This document shows, piece after piece, positions 20,101-30,100 of a stretch of DNA of 64,000 bases (within the stretch, counting starts at the first letter, position 1; each line of letters starts with the position of its first letter). The notes under the pieces are model-generated. The model had not been told where the DNA came from, made no database searches, and was given only the letters and a program-made list of their open reading frames with translations. The stretch comes from Xenorhabdus budapestensis. Lineage in GTDB: Bacteria; Pseudomonadota; Gammaproteobacteria; Enterobacterales; Enterobacteriaceae. Location of the stretch: the NCBI RefSeq assembly GCF_002632465.1, contig NZ_NIBS01000009.1, positions 81,238 through 145,237 of the forward strand. The letters run 5' to 3'. A program made the translations under genes and the position numbers.

Positions 20101-23100
20101 CAAGATCCGCGGTTTCCGTATTGAACCGGGGGAAATTGAAGCCCAACTGGCGCAGTGTGACGGCGTCAAAGATGCGGTAGTGACCGCCCATGAAGATGAA
20201 AGCGGTAATAAGCGGCTGGTCGCCTATTTGATCCCACAATCTGCAACAACACTGGATATCATTCAGTTGCGCGAACAACTGAGTACCCGCCTGATGGAGT
20301 ACATGCTACCCAGTGCCTATGTCATCTTAGATGCCTTCCCTGTGACCCCGAATGGCAAACTGGATCGCAAAGCGCTACCCGCTCCTGACCGCTCCGCTAT
20401 TATCAGTCGGGAATATCAGGCTCCTCAGGGGGAAACTGAACAGCAATTAGCGTCTGTTTGGCAAGCCTTGCTGGGATTGGAGCAAGTTGGACGCCACGAC
20501 AATTTCTTTGAATTAGGCGGGCATTCGTTGCTGGTTGTCAATTTAATCGAAGAACTTCGCCAACGAGGTTTCACTCTGGAAGTCAGTACCGTCTTCTCCT
20601 CTCCAACATTGATGGCAATGGCAGCACGCCTGATGGATACTGCATTGGATGATACTGTTACATATGATGTACCACCTAACCTCATTACTGACGATTGCCA
20701 ATCCATCACACCGCAAATGTTACCGTTAATTACTCTGACCCAGGATCACATTGACCAGATTGTGACTCATGTTTCTGGTGGTGTTACCAATGTTCAGGAT
20801 ATCTACCCGGTAGGGCCGTTACAGGAAGGAATTTTGTTCCATCACTTGCTGGAAACAAAAGGCGATATTTATCTGGACAATCTGCTGATGAGTTTTGACA
20901 GCCGGACACGTCTGGATACTTTCCTGCTGACATTGCAACAAGTCATTGACCGTCACGATATTCTACGCAGTGCATTTCATTGGGATAACCTGCCGGAGCC
21001 TGTGCAGGTGGTTTATCGCCATGCACCTCTGCCAGTCATCGAATCAGAGCTATCATCTAATATCGACGCCGTACAGCAACTGCGTGATGCGACAGATCCC
21101 CGCTCAATACGGATGGATATCACCAGAGCACCATTATTATCCGCCAATATTGTCAAAGATCCGCAAACTGACTGTTGGCATTTGGCATTGCTCTACCATC
21201 ATCTGGTTTGTGATCATTTGTCGCTAGAAATGATCTTCAATGAAGTTGAAATGTTACTACTTGGGCAAAAAGACCATTTACCGCCTTCACTGCCTTACCG
21301 TAACTTTATCGCCCAGATCCGTTCGGTGCCGATTGAAAAACATCAAACCTATTTCCACCAGCTTTTGGGTGATGTGGATGAACCCACTCTGCCTTTTGAC
21401 TTACTTGATGTACAAGGTAATCACGATGAACACGACGACTCAAATGAAAACAGCAAGATAGAAGAAGCTGAATTTGCTTTGGATGATGAGTTAGCTCATC
21501 AGATACGTGACTGTGCCCGTCAGCAGGGGGTCAGTGCCGCTGTTCTGTTCCATGTGGCATGGGCACAGGTTCTCGCACAATGCAGCGGACGGGAAGATGT
21601 TGTTTTCGGCACCGTCTTATTGGGTCGTTCTCAACGAGGAACGGATACCACTCAAGTGCTCGGTATGTTCATCAATACTCTGCCTGTACGTATTATGTTA
21701 CAGGAACGTACTGTGCAACAGGTGGTCCAGGAAACTTACCAGCAACTCAGTGCATTACTGGAACATGAACAAACTCCGTTAGCCATCGCCCAACGTTGCA
21801 GTGGTATTCAGGCACCTCAGCCACTCTTTAGTAGTCTGCTCAATTTCCGTCATAGCCAACGACACGATCAACAGGCCAGTTCACCAGTTTGGGAAGGCAT
21901 TCAGGCGTTCAGCAGTGAAGAACGCAGTAATTACCCCTTGTCATTGGATGTGGATGATTTTGAAAATGGCTTTGCGTTAACTGCTCAATGCAACCGTCAG
22001 GTTAACCCAACCCGCATTAACGCTTATATGGATACGGCGTTGAGAGCGCTGGTGACGGCATTACAAAATATGCCAAAGCAGCCTATTCAATCCATCACCA
22101 TCCTGCCACCAGCAGAACGTACACAGCTACTGGCAGACTTTAACAAGGCCAAAGTTGACTGTCCTCAGGATATGTTGCTCCAGCAACTATTTGAACAGCA
22201 GGTTGCGCTCACACCTGATGCCATCGCGCTGATTCACGGCACACAAATTAGCACAGAGCAAATTAGTAAAGAACAGCAACTCACTTACGAAGAGCTGAAC
22301 CAGAGAACCAACCAACTGGCTCACGCACTGATTGCAACAGGGATACAACCTGACGATCGTGTGGCGATTTGTGTCGAGCGTGGTTTGGATATGGTGGTTG
22401 GCTTGTTCGGGATCTTAAAAGCCGGTGCAGGTTATGTGCCACTGGATACAGACTACCCGACTGAACGCCTGAATTACATTCTGTCAGATTGTGCACCTAA
22501 GTTATTACTGACTCAGCAACACTTACAGACTCGCTTATCAACCGATGTACCTGTCTGGAGCCTGGATAATCATCATCATACAGAGCTGATGGCACAGCAG
22601 CCCACTCACAACCCAGAACCGCAACAGTTAGGGCTGGAACCCCATCATCTGGCCTATATCATCTATACTTCCGGCTCTACCGGACAACCGAAAGGGGTGA
22701 TGATTGAACACCGCAATGTGGTCAATTTTGTTCATGTCCAACGTCAGACCAATGAACTGACCCCGGCGGACCGGGTACTGCAATTTACTTCCGTTGCGTT
22801 CGACACCACTGTATCGGATATCTTTGCGACACTCGCTGCTGGTGCAACTTTAGTATTACGTCCATCCGAACTGCGTGTACCGGATAGCGCATTTGCCCGA
22901 TTCTTACAGCAACAGAAAATCACGGTGACTGATTTACCTACCGCGTTCTGGCATCTGTGGGTACAGGAGATGGCCGCAGGACGTTGTGGTTTCAGCCCTT
23001 CTCTACGGCTGGTGATTGTCGGCGGGGAAAAAGCGGAACTGCGTCATTTTATGACCTGGCAATCGCTGCCGGAAACCCGTTCATGCCGTTGGATTAACTC

Positions 23101-24121
23101 TTATGGCCCAACTGAAACTACCGTTATTGCTACGGTGCTGAAACTGGATAGCTCTGCTGCCTATACCGCAGAGACGTTACCGATTGGCTACCCTCTCGCC
23201 AACACTCGCATCTATATCCTTGATACACGGGGAGAGCCTGTCCCGATGGGCGTTTCCGGCGAAATCTATATTGCAGGTGCCGGTGTGGCCCGCGGTTATC
23301 TGAATCAACCAGAACTCACAGCTGACCGTTTTGTGCCCGATCCATTTGCTGAGTCACCAGCTGAACAGACAAATGCCCGCATGTATAAAACCGGTGACTT
23401 AGGCCTCTGGCTGCCGGACGGTACGATTGAATACCTCGGACGCAACGATTTTCAGATCAAACTCCGCGGATTCCGCATTGAGCTGGGTGAAATCGAAACT
23501 CAGTTAGCGGCTTGTGAGGGAGTTAAAGATGCTATCGCCATGGTTCGTGAGGATGAAACGGGTGATAAACGTCTGGTGGCTTATCTGGTGCCACAACCTA
23601 ATGCCACTCTGGAAATCGCCAGCTTACGCGAACAACTGAGCAATCACCTGCTGGATTACATGATCCCCAGTGCCTTTATTGTACTGGATGCTTTCCCGCT
23701 GAACCCGAACGGTAAACTGGATCGTAAATCTCTGCCTGCCCCTGACCGTTCTGCTACTGCAACGCGGGAGTATGAAGCACCACAAGGAGAAGCAGAACAA
23801 CAACTGGCCGCTATCTGGCAAACCCTGCTGGGACTGGAGTTGGTTGGTCGTCATGATGACTTCTTTGAACTTGGAGGAAATTCTTTATCAATCATGCAAT
23901 TATCAACGCGACTGCATGAAGAATTCCATCTGGAAATTTCAATTGCAGATATTTTCCGTCATTCAATCCTATCCAAACTTGCTGAACTTATTCTGTCAAA
24001 ACAAGTAGAAACCTTTTTTGACCAGGATCTTGACGATATTCAAAAAGAGCTGGAAAACCTATCCGAGGAAGAGTTGCTTGCCATGCTAAATGGAGATCAA
24101 CCAAATGGAGGTCAACAATGA
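14123..24121 (+). CDS. paxB: NRPS, three modules C-A-T-C-A-T-C/E-A-T (PaxB-like)
   Basis: This 3332-residue synthetase has three elongation modules. A short charged N-terminal helix (residues 1-40) precedes C domain 1 (HHIISDG), A1 (about 505-1000), T1 (Ser about 1061), C2 (HHIISDG), A2 (about 1578-2075), T2 (Ser about 2133) and a third condensation domain of the dual C/E type: HHLLETKGD near its start fits HH[I/L]xxxxGD and its core is HHLVCDH. A3 and T3 (GGNS, about 3252) follow. All three pockets read D-T-S-D-I-G-S-V-I-K, an acidic-pocket code consistent with a basic residue, probably Lys. The C-terminus (LENLSEEELLAMLNGD) is an acidic docking segment like that of PaxB. The dual domain predicts a D-configured second residue of this protein. 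No clear ribosome site precedes the ATG. A1 and A2 share a nearly identical G+C-rich block. Confidence 0.9.
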   Translation: MNNNELTSLPLAERKRLLELAKAAKLSRQHTQKAEIRPQTRNGDVPLSWTQQRLWFLTQLDPAAQTAYHMSVGLHLQGQLNLNALQAALDRIVARHESLRTTFVAIEGTARQVIGDANSGFALTTEDISHLPEPEQQTTVEERAHLEAVKPFDFTCGPLLRGHLLRLAEDEHVLLLTQHHIISDGWSVKILIRELSALYQAFSQGQPDPLPELMLQYADYVLWQQQWLQGDVLETQLNYWRNRLQGAPELLELPTDKPRPIQQSYRGNRVDLAFSPELSAGLKNLSQRHGTTLFMTLMAGWAVLLSRVSGQSDLVIGTPIANRPQHELEPLIGFFANTLALRIQLSDNPNVSALLAQVKNCALSAYEHQNLPFEQLVEALRPTRSLSHSPIFQVMLTLDNKSEQKNFELAELKLSELPLVRESAYFDLTLSLNDTENGLIGDLEYASDLFDHATVERMAGYLQTLLAAMVADDSQPVADLPLLTPSERTQLLTAFNAPAVSYPPDLLLQQLFEQQVANSPAATALVYGEQQLSYAELNRQANQLAHALIAAGVRPDDRVAICVGRGFDMIVGLFGILKAGAGYVPLDPDYPTERLNYILSDCEPKLLLTQQQLQPRLTTEVPVWVMDHSDYLSTVTQHPGHNPSPQQLGLAPHHLAYIIYTSGSTGQPKGVMIEHRNVVNFVHVQRQTNELTPADRVLQFTSVAFDTTVSDIFATLAVGATLVLRPAHLRIPDKAFSQFLQAQAITVCDLPTAFWHLWVQEMAAGRCGFSASLRLVIVGGGKAELRHFDTWQSLAETPSCRWINSYGPTETTVIATVWQPDTPATCPAGSVPIGYPLTNSRLYILDAQGQPVPVGVTGEIHIGGSGVARGYLNRPDLTGERFVSDPFSDQAGARMYKTGDLGRWRPDGTIEYRERNDFQVKIRGFRIEPGEIEAQLAQCDGVKDAVVTAHEDESGNKRLVAYLVPQPDITLDLVQLREQLSTRLMEYMLPGAYVILDAFPVTPNGKLDRKALPAPDSAAFVRREYAAPQGEIEQTLAEIWQDLLGVEQIGRHDNFFELGGHSLLTVQVAARLREKLNLEVTLQDLFTHPVLADLAPSLVNAAQSVQPLILPADRQQPLPLSWAQQRLWFLAQLDSAAQAAYHIAGGLELHGALNRAALQAALDRIVARHEILRTTITVTDGETRQIIGEADRGFALIYQDLSPLSPAEQQMALEAATQAEAQQDFDFAQGPLVRAQLLKLADQHHILLVTQHHIISDGWSLNILTKELSALYQAFCQQQPDPLPPLPIQYADYALWQRQWLQGDRLDQQVNYWRNTLQDAPILLELPTDRVRPPEQSYRGDLVRFTLSPALSTGLHTLSQRHGTTLFMTLLAGWAVLLSRLSGQPEVVIGTPVANRQYSELEPLIGFFANTLALRVRLEDNPTIKQLLARVKAHALDAYAHQDLPFEQLVEALQPPRSLSHSPIFQVMMDLDNTSNQQRFDLPELTLSELPLDRKTTQFDLSLSLNDTENGLIGDLEYASDLFDHATVERMAGYLQTLLAAMVADDSQPVADLPLLTPPERTQLLTAFNAPAVSYPPDLLLQQLFEQQVATSPAATALVYGEQQLSYAELNRQANQLAHALIAAGVQPDDRVAICVGRGFDMIVGLFGILKAGAGYVPLDPDYPTERLNYILSDCEPKLLLTQQQFHPRLTTEVPIWVMDHSDYLSTMTQHPGHNPSPQQLGLAPHHLAYIIYTSGSTGQPKGVMIEHRNVVNFVHVQRQTNELTPADRVLQFTSVAFDTTVSDIFATLAVGATLVLRPAHLRIPDKAFSQFLQAQAITVCDLPTAFWHLWVQEMAAGRCGFSASLRLVIVGGEKAELRHFDTWQSLAETPSCRWINSYGPTETTVIATVWQPDTPATCPAGSVPIGYPLTNSRLYILDAQGQPVPVGVTGEIHIGGSGVARGYLNRPDLTGERFVSDPFSDQAGARMYKTGDLGRWLPDGTIEYRERNDFQVKIRGFRIEPGEIEAQLAQCDGVKDAVVTAHEDESGNKRLVAYLIPQSATTLDIIQLREQLSTRLMEYMLPSAYVILDAFPVTPNGKLDRKALPAPDRSAIISREYQAPQGETEQQLASVWQALLGLEQVGRHDNFFELGGHSLLVVNLIEELRQRGFTLEVSTVFSSPTLMAMAARLMDTALDDTVTYDVPPNLITDDCQSITPQMLPLITLTQDHIDQIVTHVSGGVTNVQDIYPVGPLQEGILFHHLLETKGDIYLDNLLMSFDSRTRLDTFLLTLQQVIDRHDILRSAFHWDNLPEPVQVVYRHAPLPVIESELSSNIDAVQQLRDATDPRSIRMDITRAPLLSANIVKDPQTDCWHLALLYHHLVCDHLSLEMIFNEVEMLLLGQKDHLPPSLPYRNFIAQIRSVPIEKHQTYFHQLLGDVDEPTLPFDLLDVQGNHDEHDDSNENSKIEEAEFALDDELAHQIRDCARQQGVSAAVLFHVAWAQVLAQCSGREDVVFGTVLLGRSQRGTDTTQVLGMFINTLPVRIMLQERTVQQVVQETYQQLSALLEHEQTPLAIAQRCSGIQAPQPLFSSLLNFRHSQRHDQQASSPVWEGIQAFSSEERSNYPLSLDVDDFENGFALTAQCNRQVNPTRINAYMDTALRALVTALQNMPKQPIQSITILPPAERTQLLADFNKAKVDCPQDMLLQQLFEQQVALTPDAIALIHGTQISTEQISKEQQLTYEELNQRTNQLAHALIATGIQPDDRVAICVERGLDMVVGLFGILKAGAGYVPLDTDYPTERLNYILSDCAPKLLLTQQHLQTRLSTDVPVWSLDNHHHTELMAQQPTHNPEPQQLGLEPHHLAYIIYTSGSTGQPKGVMIEHRNVVNFVHVQRQTNELTPADRVLQFTSVAFDTTVSDIFATLAAGATLVLRPSELRVPDSAFARFLQQQKITVTDLPTAFWHLWVQEMAAGRCGFSPSLRLVIVGGEKAELRHFMTWQSLPETRSCRWINSYGPTETTVIATVLKLDSSAAYTAETLPIGYPLANTRIYILDTRGEPVPMGVSGEIYIAGAGVARGYLNQPELTADRFVPDPFAESPAEQTNARMYKTGDLGLWLPDGTIEYLGRNDFQIKLRGFRIELGEIETQLAACEGVKDAIAMVREDETGDKRLVAYLVPQPNATLEIASLREQLSNHLLDYMIPSAFIVLDAFPLNPNGKLDRKSLPAPDRSATATREYEAPQGEAEQQLAAIWQTLLGLELVGRHDDFFELGGNSLSIMQLSTRLHEEFHLEISIADIFRHSILSKLAELILSKQVETFFDQDLDDIQKELENLSEEELLAMLNGDQPNGGQQ
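15410..17008 (+). repeat. Near-identical A-domain block, copy 1
   Basis: This 1599-bp segment spans the end of C domain 1, most of A1 and its A8 region. It recurs at 18629-20227 with an offset of exactly 3219 bp (1073 codons). By eye about 28 bases differ (roughly 98% identity), while flanking DNA in the same protein has diverged. G+C is visibly higher than in the modules of the following synthetase. This points to recent gene conversion or module duplication. Confidence 0.85.
18629..20227 (+). repeat. Near-identical A-domain block, copy 2
   Basis: This is the second copy of the 1599-bp block and covers A2. Similarity ends abruptly after GTCGCCTAT, where the downstream sequence returns to the lower G+C typical of the rest of the locus. 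Copy 2 keeps the usual GGEKA motif that copy 1 has changed to GGGKA. Confidence 0.85.
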
Positions 24122-27100
24122 ATAAAAATGAACAAACACTGAATCAATTAAGGCAAGCAGTACTCCAGAAGAAACTGAAAGAACGCATTCAAAGTAGTCT
24201 GACAGCAGGGAAAGATCAGATCCCTGCCAGAAATCCGCAGCAGGAAATACCACTATCCTGGGCGCAACAGCGCCTATGGTTCCTTGCACAGTTAGATCCG
24301 GCGGCGCTGACAGCGTACCACATTCCGACCGCTCTTCATCTGCAAGGTGATCTGAACAAGCCGGCCTTACAGGCCGCGCTGGATCGGATTGTCGCCCGTC
24401 ATGAGATCCTGCGTACTACGATAACATCGGCTGCGCATACGTTGACGACATTGACGGAAGATAAAGTTAAGGTTGAAGGAAAAACCGGGGCGGAGGGAAC
24501 CGCCCTGCAAGTCGTTCATAATGCAGATTATGGTTTTTCTTTAATGACTGAAGATCTCAGCCAGTTAACCAAAGGGGAACAGCAGGCGACAATTCAGCAC
24601 GCCATGCAGTTTGAAGCAACCCAGCCTTTCGATTTTGAAAACGGCCCCTTAATACGGGGGCAATTATTTAAGCTTGCAGAAGATGAACATACCCTGTTAT
24701 TAACTCAGCATCACATTATTTCAGATGGTTGGTCAGTCAACCTGTTAATGCAGGAATTTTCCACCATTTATCAAAGTTTCTGCCACGGGATGCCTGACCC
24801 ATTACCGCCACTGAAAATCCAATATGCTGATTATACTCTCTGGCAACGGCAGAAATTACAGGGTAAAGAGCTGGAGAAACAACTGGATTATTGGCGTAAC
24901 GCTCTACAAGATGCCCCGACGCTTTTGACACTTCCGACTGACAGGGCTCGTCCTTCACGGCAAACCTATGCCGGAGGAGAGGCTGTCGTTACGTTGTCAC
25001 CTGATTTGACCGGAAAATTAAAGGCTTTCGCCCAACGTCATGGCGCTACTTTATTTATGACCCTTCTGGCAGGATGGTCAATATTACTTTCCCGCCTCAG
25101 TGGACAAGATGATGTGGTGATAGGCACTCCCGTGGCTAATCGCAAACATCGCGATCTGGAGCCTCTAATCGGCTTTTTTGTCAATACCTTAGCGTTACGG
25201 GTTCAATTACAGAATAATCCCACTGTCAGCGAACTACTGGCACATGTGAAAGCACATACTTTGCAGGCTTTTGAACATCAGGATTTTCCATTTGAACAAT
25301 TAGTTGAAGCATTAAAACCACCCCGCAGCCTGAGTTATAGTCCTATCTTTCAGGTTATGCTGTCACTGGATAATACTCCCGGACAACAGCAGTTTGAGCT
25401 GCCAGAATTAACTATCAGTGAACTGGATCTATCCGAAGACAGTTCACACTTCGATCTTTCATTATCACTGCATGACACCGAAAATGGGTTAATCGGTGAA
25501 CTGGAATATGCCAGCGATCTGTTTGACCAGGCCACCATGGAACGTATGGCGGGCTATCTGCAAACTCTTCTGGGCGCTATGGTTAGCGATGATTCACAAC
25601 GCGTGGCAGATCTTCCACTGCTGATGCCACATGAACGTACCCAATTACTGGCAGATTTCAATGCCAGAAAGGCCAGCTATCCACAAGATATGTTGCTCCA
25701 ACAGTTCTTTGAGCAACAGGCCGGGCATTCACCTGATGCTATTGCGTTAATTAGCGGTAAAAAGCAACTCAGCTACGCCGAACTGAACCAGCAGGCTAAC
25801 CAACTGGCTCATGCCCTGATTACCGCTGGTGTGCAGCCGGACGACCGCGTGGCGATTTGTGTCGGACGTGGGCCGGATATGATCATTGGCCTGTTCGGCA
25901 TCCTGAAAGCCGGGGCCGGTTATGTACCATTAGATCCTGAATACCCCACTGAACGTCTGGCTTATATTCTGTCAGATTGTGAACCTAATTTATTGCTGAC
26001 CCAACATCATTTACAGAGCCGCTTAACTACCGAAGTGCCTGTCTGGGTCATGGATGATGATGACTATCTGGATTATGTGGCACAACAGCCCGACCACAAT
26101 CCCGAACCACAACAACTGGGATTAGAGCCGCACCATCTGGCCTATATTATCTATACTTCCGGTTCCACCGGGCAGCCTAAAGGTGTGATGATTGAACACC
26201 GCAATGTAGTCAATTTTGTTCATGTCCAGTGTCAAATCAATGAGCTGACACCGGCTGACCGGGTACTACAATTTACCTCTGTCGCCTTTGATACCACTGT
26301 CTCCGATATTTTTGCCACTCTGGCCGTCGGAGCAACATTAGTGCTGAGAGATGCCCATCTGCGCATCCCTGATAAAAACTTCAGCCAATTCTTACAGGAA
26401 CAAGCAATCACCGTTTCCGATTTACCCACCGCTTTCTGGCATCTGTGGGTGCAGGAAATGGCGGCAGGGCGTTGTGGTTTCAGCTCCTCTTTACGTCTGG
26501 TGATTGTCGGCGGGGAAAAAGCAGAACTCCGTCACTTCAACACCTGGCAATCGTTAGCGGAAACCCAATCCTGCCGCTGGATAAACTCTTACGGCCCAAC
26601 GGAAACTACTGTGATTGCCACAGTATGGAAACCGGGCAGTCACTCCCCTTGTCTGACGGGCACCGTCCCCATTGGATACCCGCTCACCAATACCCGCATT
26701 TATATCCTCAATACTCAGAGGCAACCTGTTCCCATCGGAGTGGCGGGTGAAATCTATATCGGTGGTGTAGGCGTCGCGCGCGGGTATCTAAACCGCCCTG
26801 ACCTCACCGCTGAGCGGTTCGTGACTGATCCATTCAGTGAACAACCTGATGCCCGGATGTATAAAACCGGGGATTTAGGCCGCTGGCTGCCGGACGGCAC
26901 GATTGAATATCTGGAGCGTAATGATTTCCAGGTCAAGATCCGCGGCTTCCGTATTGAACTGGGAGAAATTGAAACACAACTGGCTAAATGTGATGGTGTC
27001 AAGGATGTCGTCGTTACCGCGCATGAAGATGAAAACGGCAATAAACGTCTGGTGGCGTATCTGGTGCCACATTCTGCAACAACACATTCTGCAATAACAC

Positions 27101-30100
27101 AATCGGCAATAACACTGGATATCATTCAATTGCGTGAACAATTAAGCACCCAATTGATGGAATATATGCTGCCGAGTGCATATGTCATTCTTGATGCCTT
27201 CCCGTTAACGCCTAACGGAAAAATCGATCGCAAAGCACTGCCAGCCCCCGATCGTACTGCTATCATCAGCCGGGAATATCAGGCTCCAGCAGGAGAAGCG
27301 GAACAACAACTGGCAACAGTCTGGCAAGAATTGCTCGGAGTGGAACAAGTTGGGCGTCATGACAATTTCTTTGAGCTAGGAGGCCATTCATTATTAGTCG
27401 TCAGCCTGATCGAACAGCTACGTCAGCGCAATTGTGCTCTTGATGTCAGTGCTGTTTTTTCCGCTCCAACATTGGCTGCGATGGCAACCCATTTAACGAT
27501 GCACGCCGGTTCAGAGGCAAACAGTCCGGTTATTCCACCAAACCTGATCCCAGATAACTGTCAGGCAATTACACCGGACATGCTGCCATTAGTCACGCTG
27601 TCACAAGGTAATATTGATCAGATAGTTGCCCAGGTAACAGGTGGCGTCAGTAATATTCAGGATATCTACCCACTCGGCCCATTACAGCAAGGAATTCTGT
27701 TCCAGCATTTACTGGAAACCGAAGGCGATATTTATCTCGATAGCGTCATCATGACTTTTGACAGCCGCCAACGTCTGGATACTTTCCTGCTGGCTATGCA
27801 GAAAGTTATCGATCGTCATGATATCCTGCGAAGTGCCGTCCAATGGCATAACTTGCCAGAGCCAGTACAGGTGGTTTACCGTCATGCACCACTTCCTGTT
27901 CAAGAGTTAACACTGTCAGGGGAAGACAGCGCGGAACAACAACTGCGCCACCATACCGACTCTCATTCGACACGTATGGATATTACAAGAGCGCCATTAC
28001 TGTCCGCCAGCATTGCACAAGACCATTCTTCACAAGACCATACTGCACAAAAACCGCGTTGGTTACTGGCGTTACAGCACCATCATCTGGTTTGCGATCA
28101 TTTGTCACTGGAAGTGATATTCGACGAAGTTGAAACCTTATTACTGGGACAGAGTGAAGATTTGCCTGCGCCCCTGCCTTATCGTAATTTTATCGCTCAG
28201 ACCAAAAACGTTCCGTTGGAAAATCATCAGGCTTATTTCCAACAGCTATTGGGAGATGTAGAAGAGCCGACTCTGCCCTTTGGCCTGCTCGATATACAGG
28301 GCAACCGCCACCAGATTGCAGAGTCTGTTTTCACACTGGACAGTAACTTGGCGAAAACGATACGGGATTGTGCCCGCCAGCAAGGTGTCAGTGCTGCGGT
28401 TCTGTTCCATGTTGCCTGGGCACAGGTATTGGCGAAATGCAGCGGCCGGGATGATGTGATCTTCGGTACTGTTTTATTGGGACGGTTACAAGGCGGAGAA
28501 GACACTGCAAGAATATTGGGAATGTTCATCAACACATTACCTGTCCGCATTGCCCTACAGGGTCGTTCAGTTCAACAAATGGTACAGGAAACGTACCAGC
28601 AACTCAGCAAGTTGCTGGCACATGAACAAGCGCCTTTGGCTGTTGTCCAGCGTTGCAGCAGTATTCCGGCTTCTTTGCCACTGTTTAACAGCCTGCTTAA
28701 TTTCCGTCACAATCCGAGTGACAACGAACAAGACATATCACCTGCCTGGGAAGGGATACAGACTCTCGACACCGGAGAACTCAGCAATTATCCCCTGTCA
28801 CTGGATGTGGATGATTTTGATGATGGCTTCTCATTGACCGCTCAGTGTAGCCAGCAAATCGATCCTGCTCGCATTAACGCCTATATGAACGTTGCATTAA
28901 GAGGGCTGGTGAACGCATTGCAAAATGCGCCTGAGCAAAATATTCAGTCTATCCCTGTTCTGCCACCCGCCGAACGTCGTCAGTTACTGGTAGATTTCAA
29001 TGGTGCCAGTGTCGCCTCTCCACAAGATATACTGCTGTTACAACAACTATTTGAACAACAGGCATCTCTCTCACCTGATGCCATTGCGCTGGTTAGCGGT
29101 GAAGAGCATCTCAGTTATACAGAACTGAACCAACGTGCCAACCAACTGGCGCACGCACTGATTTCAGCGGGTGTACAGCCTGATGACCGCGTGGCTTTCT
29201 GTGTCGAACGCAGTCTGGATATGGTGATTGCCATGTTGGCAATATTAAAATCCGGTGCGGGCTATGTACCACTGGATTGCGAATATCCGGTGGTGCGATT
29301 GGCTTATATTCTGTCAGACAGCCAGCCTAAGCTGTTACTGACCCAGCAGCATTTACAAACGCGTTTATCAACCGATATACCAACCTGGATACTGGACAGT
29401 GACAACCATCTGGATGCGATGGCACAACAGCCGGCATACAACCCTGATCCACATCAGTTAGGGCTGGAACCCCGTCATCTGGCCTATATCATCTATACCT
29501 CCGGCTCTACCGGACAACCGAAAGGCGTGATGATTGAACATCACAATGTAGTCAATTTTGTTCACGTTCAATGCCAGACTAACGAACTGACATCATCTGA
29601 CCGTGTACTGCAATTTACTTCTGTTGCCTTTGACACTACCGTCTCCGATATTTTTGCCACGCTGGCGGTTGGTGCAACATTAGTTCTGCGCTCTGCGGAT
29701 CTGCGCATTCCAGATATCACCTTTACCGAATTCCTGCGGGAACAACAAATCACCGTTTCCGATCTCCCGACTGCCTTCTGGCACTTATGGGTACAGGAGA
29801 TGGCAGCAGGCCGCTGTGGTTCCAGCCCATACCTGCGTCTGGTGATCGTTGGCGGTGAAAAAGCCGAACTCCGCCATTTCATGACTTGGCAATCCATGCC
29901 GGAAACTCATTCATGCCAATGGATTAACTCTTACGGCCCGACGGAAACTACGGTTATTGCTACCATCCTGAAGCTGGATAGTCATTCACCTTACATGGCA
30001 GAAACCCTGCCGATTGGTTACCCGCTCACCAATAGCCGGATCTATATTCTGGATAAAGACGGACAACCTGTTCCTCTTGGTGTTGCCGGTGAAATTCACA

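Noticed and set aside
15417-20278. Several minus-strand frames of 60-120 codons inside the NRPS genes
   Set aside because: They repeat at each module in the same register, which shows they are shadows of the conserved A-domain codons.
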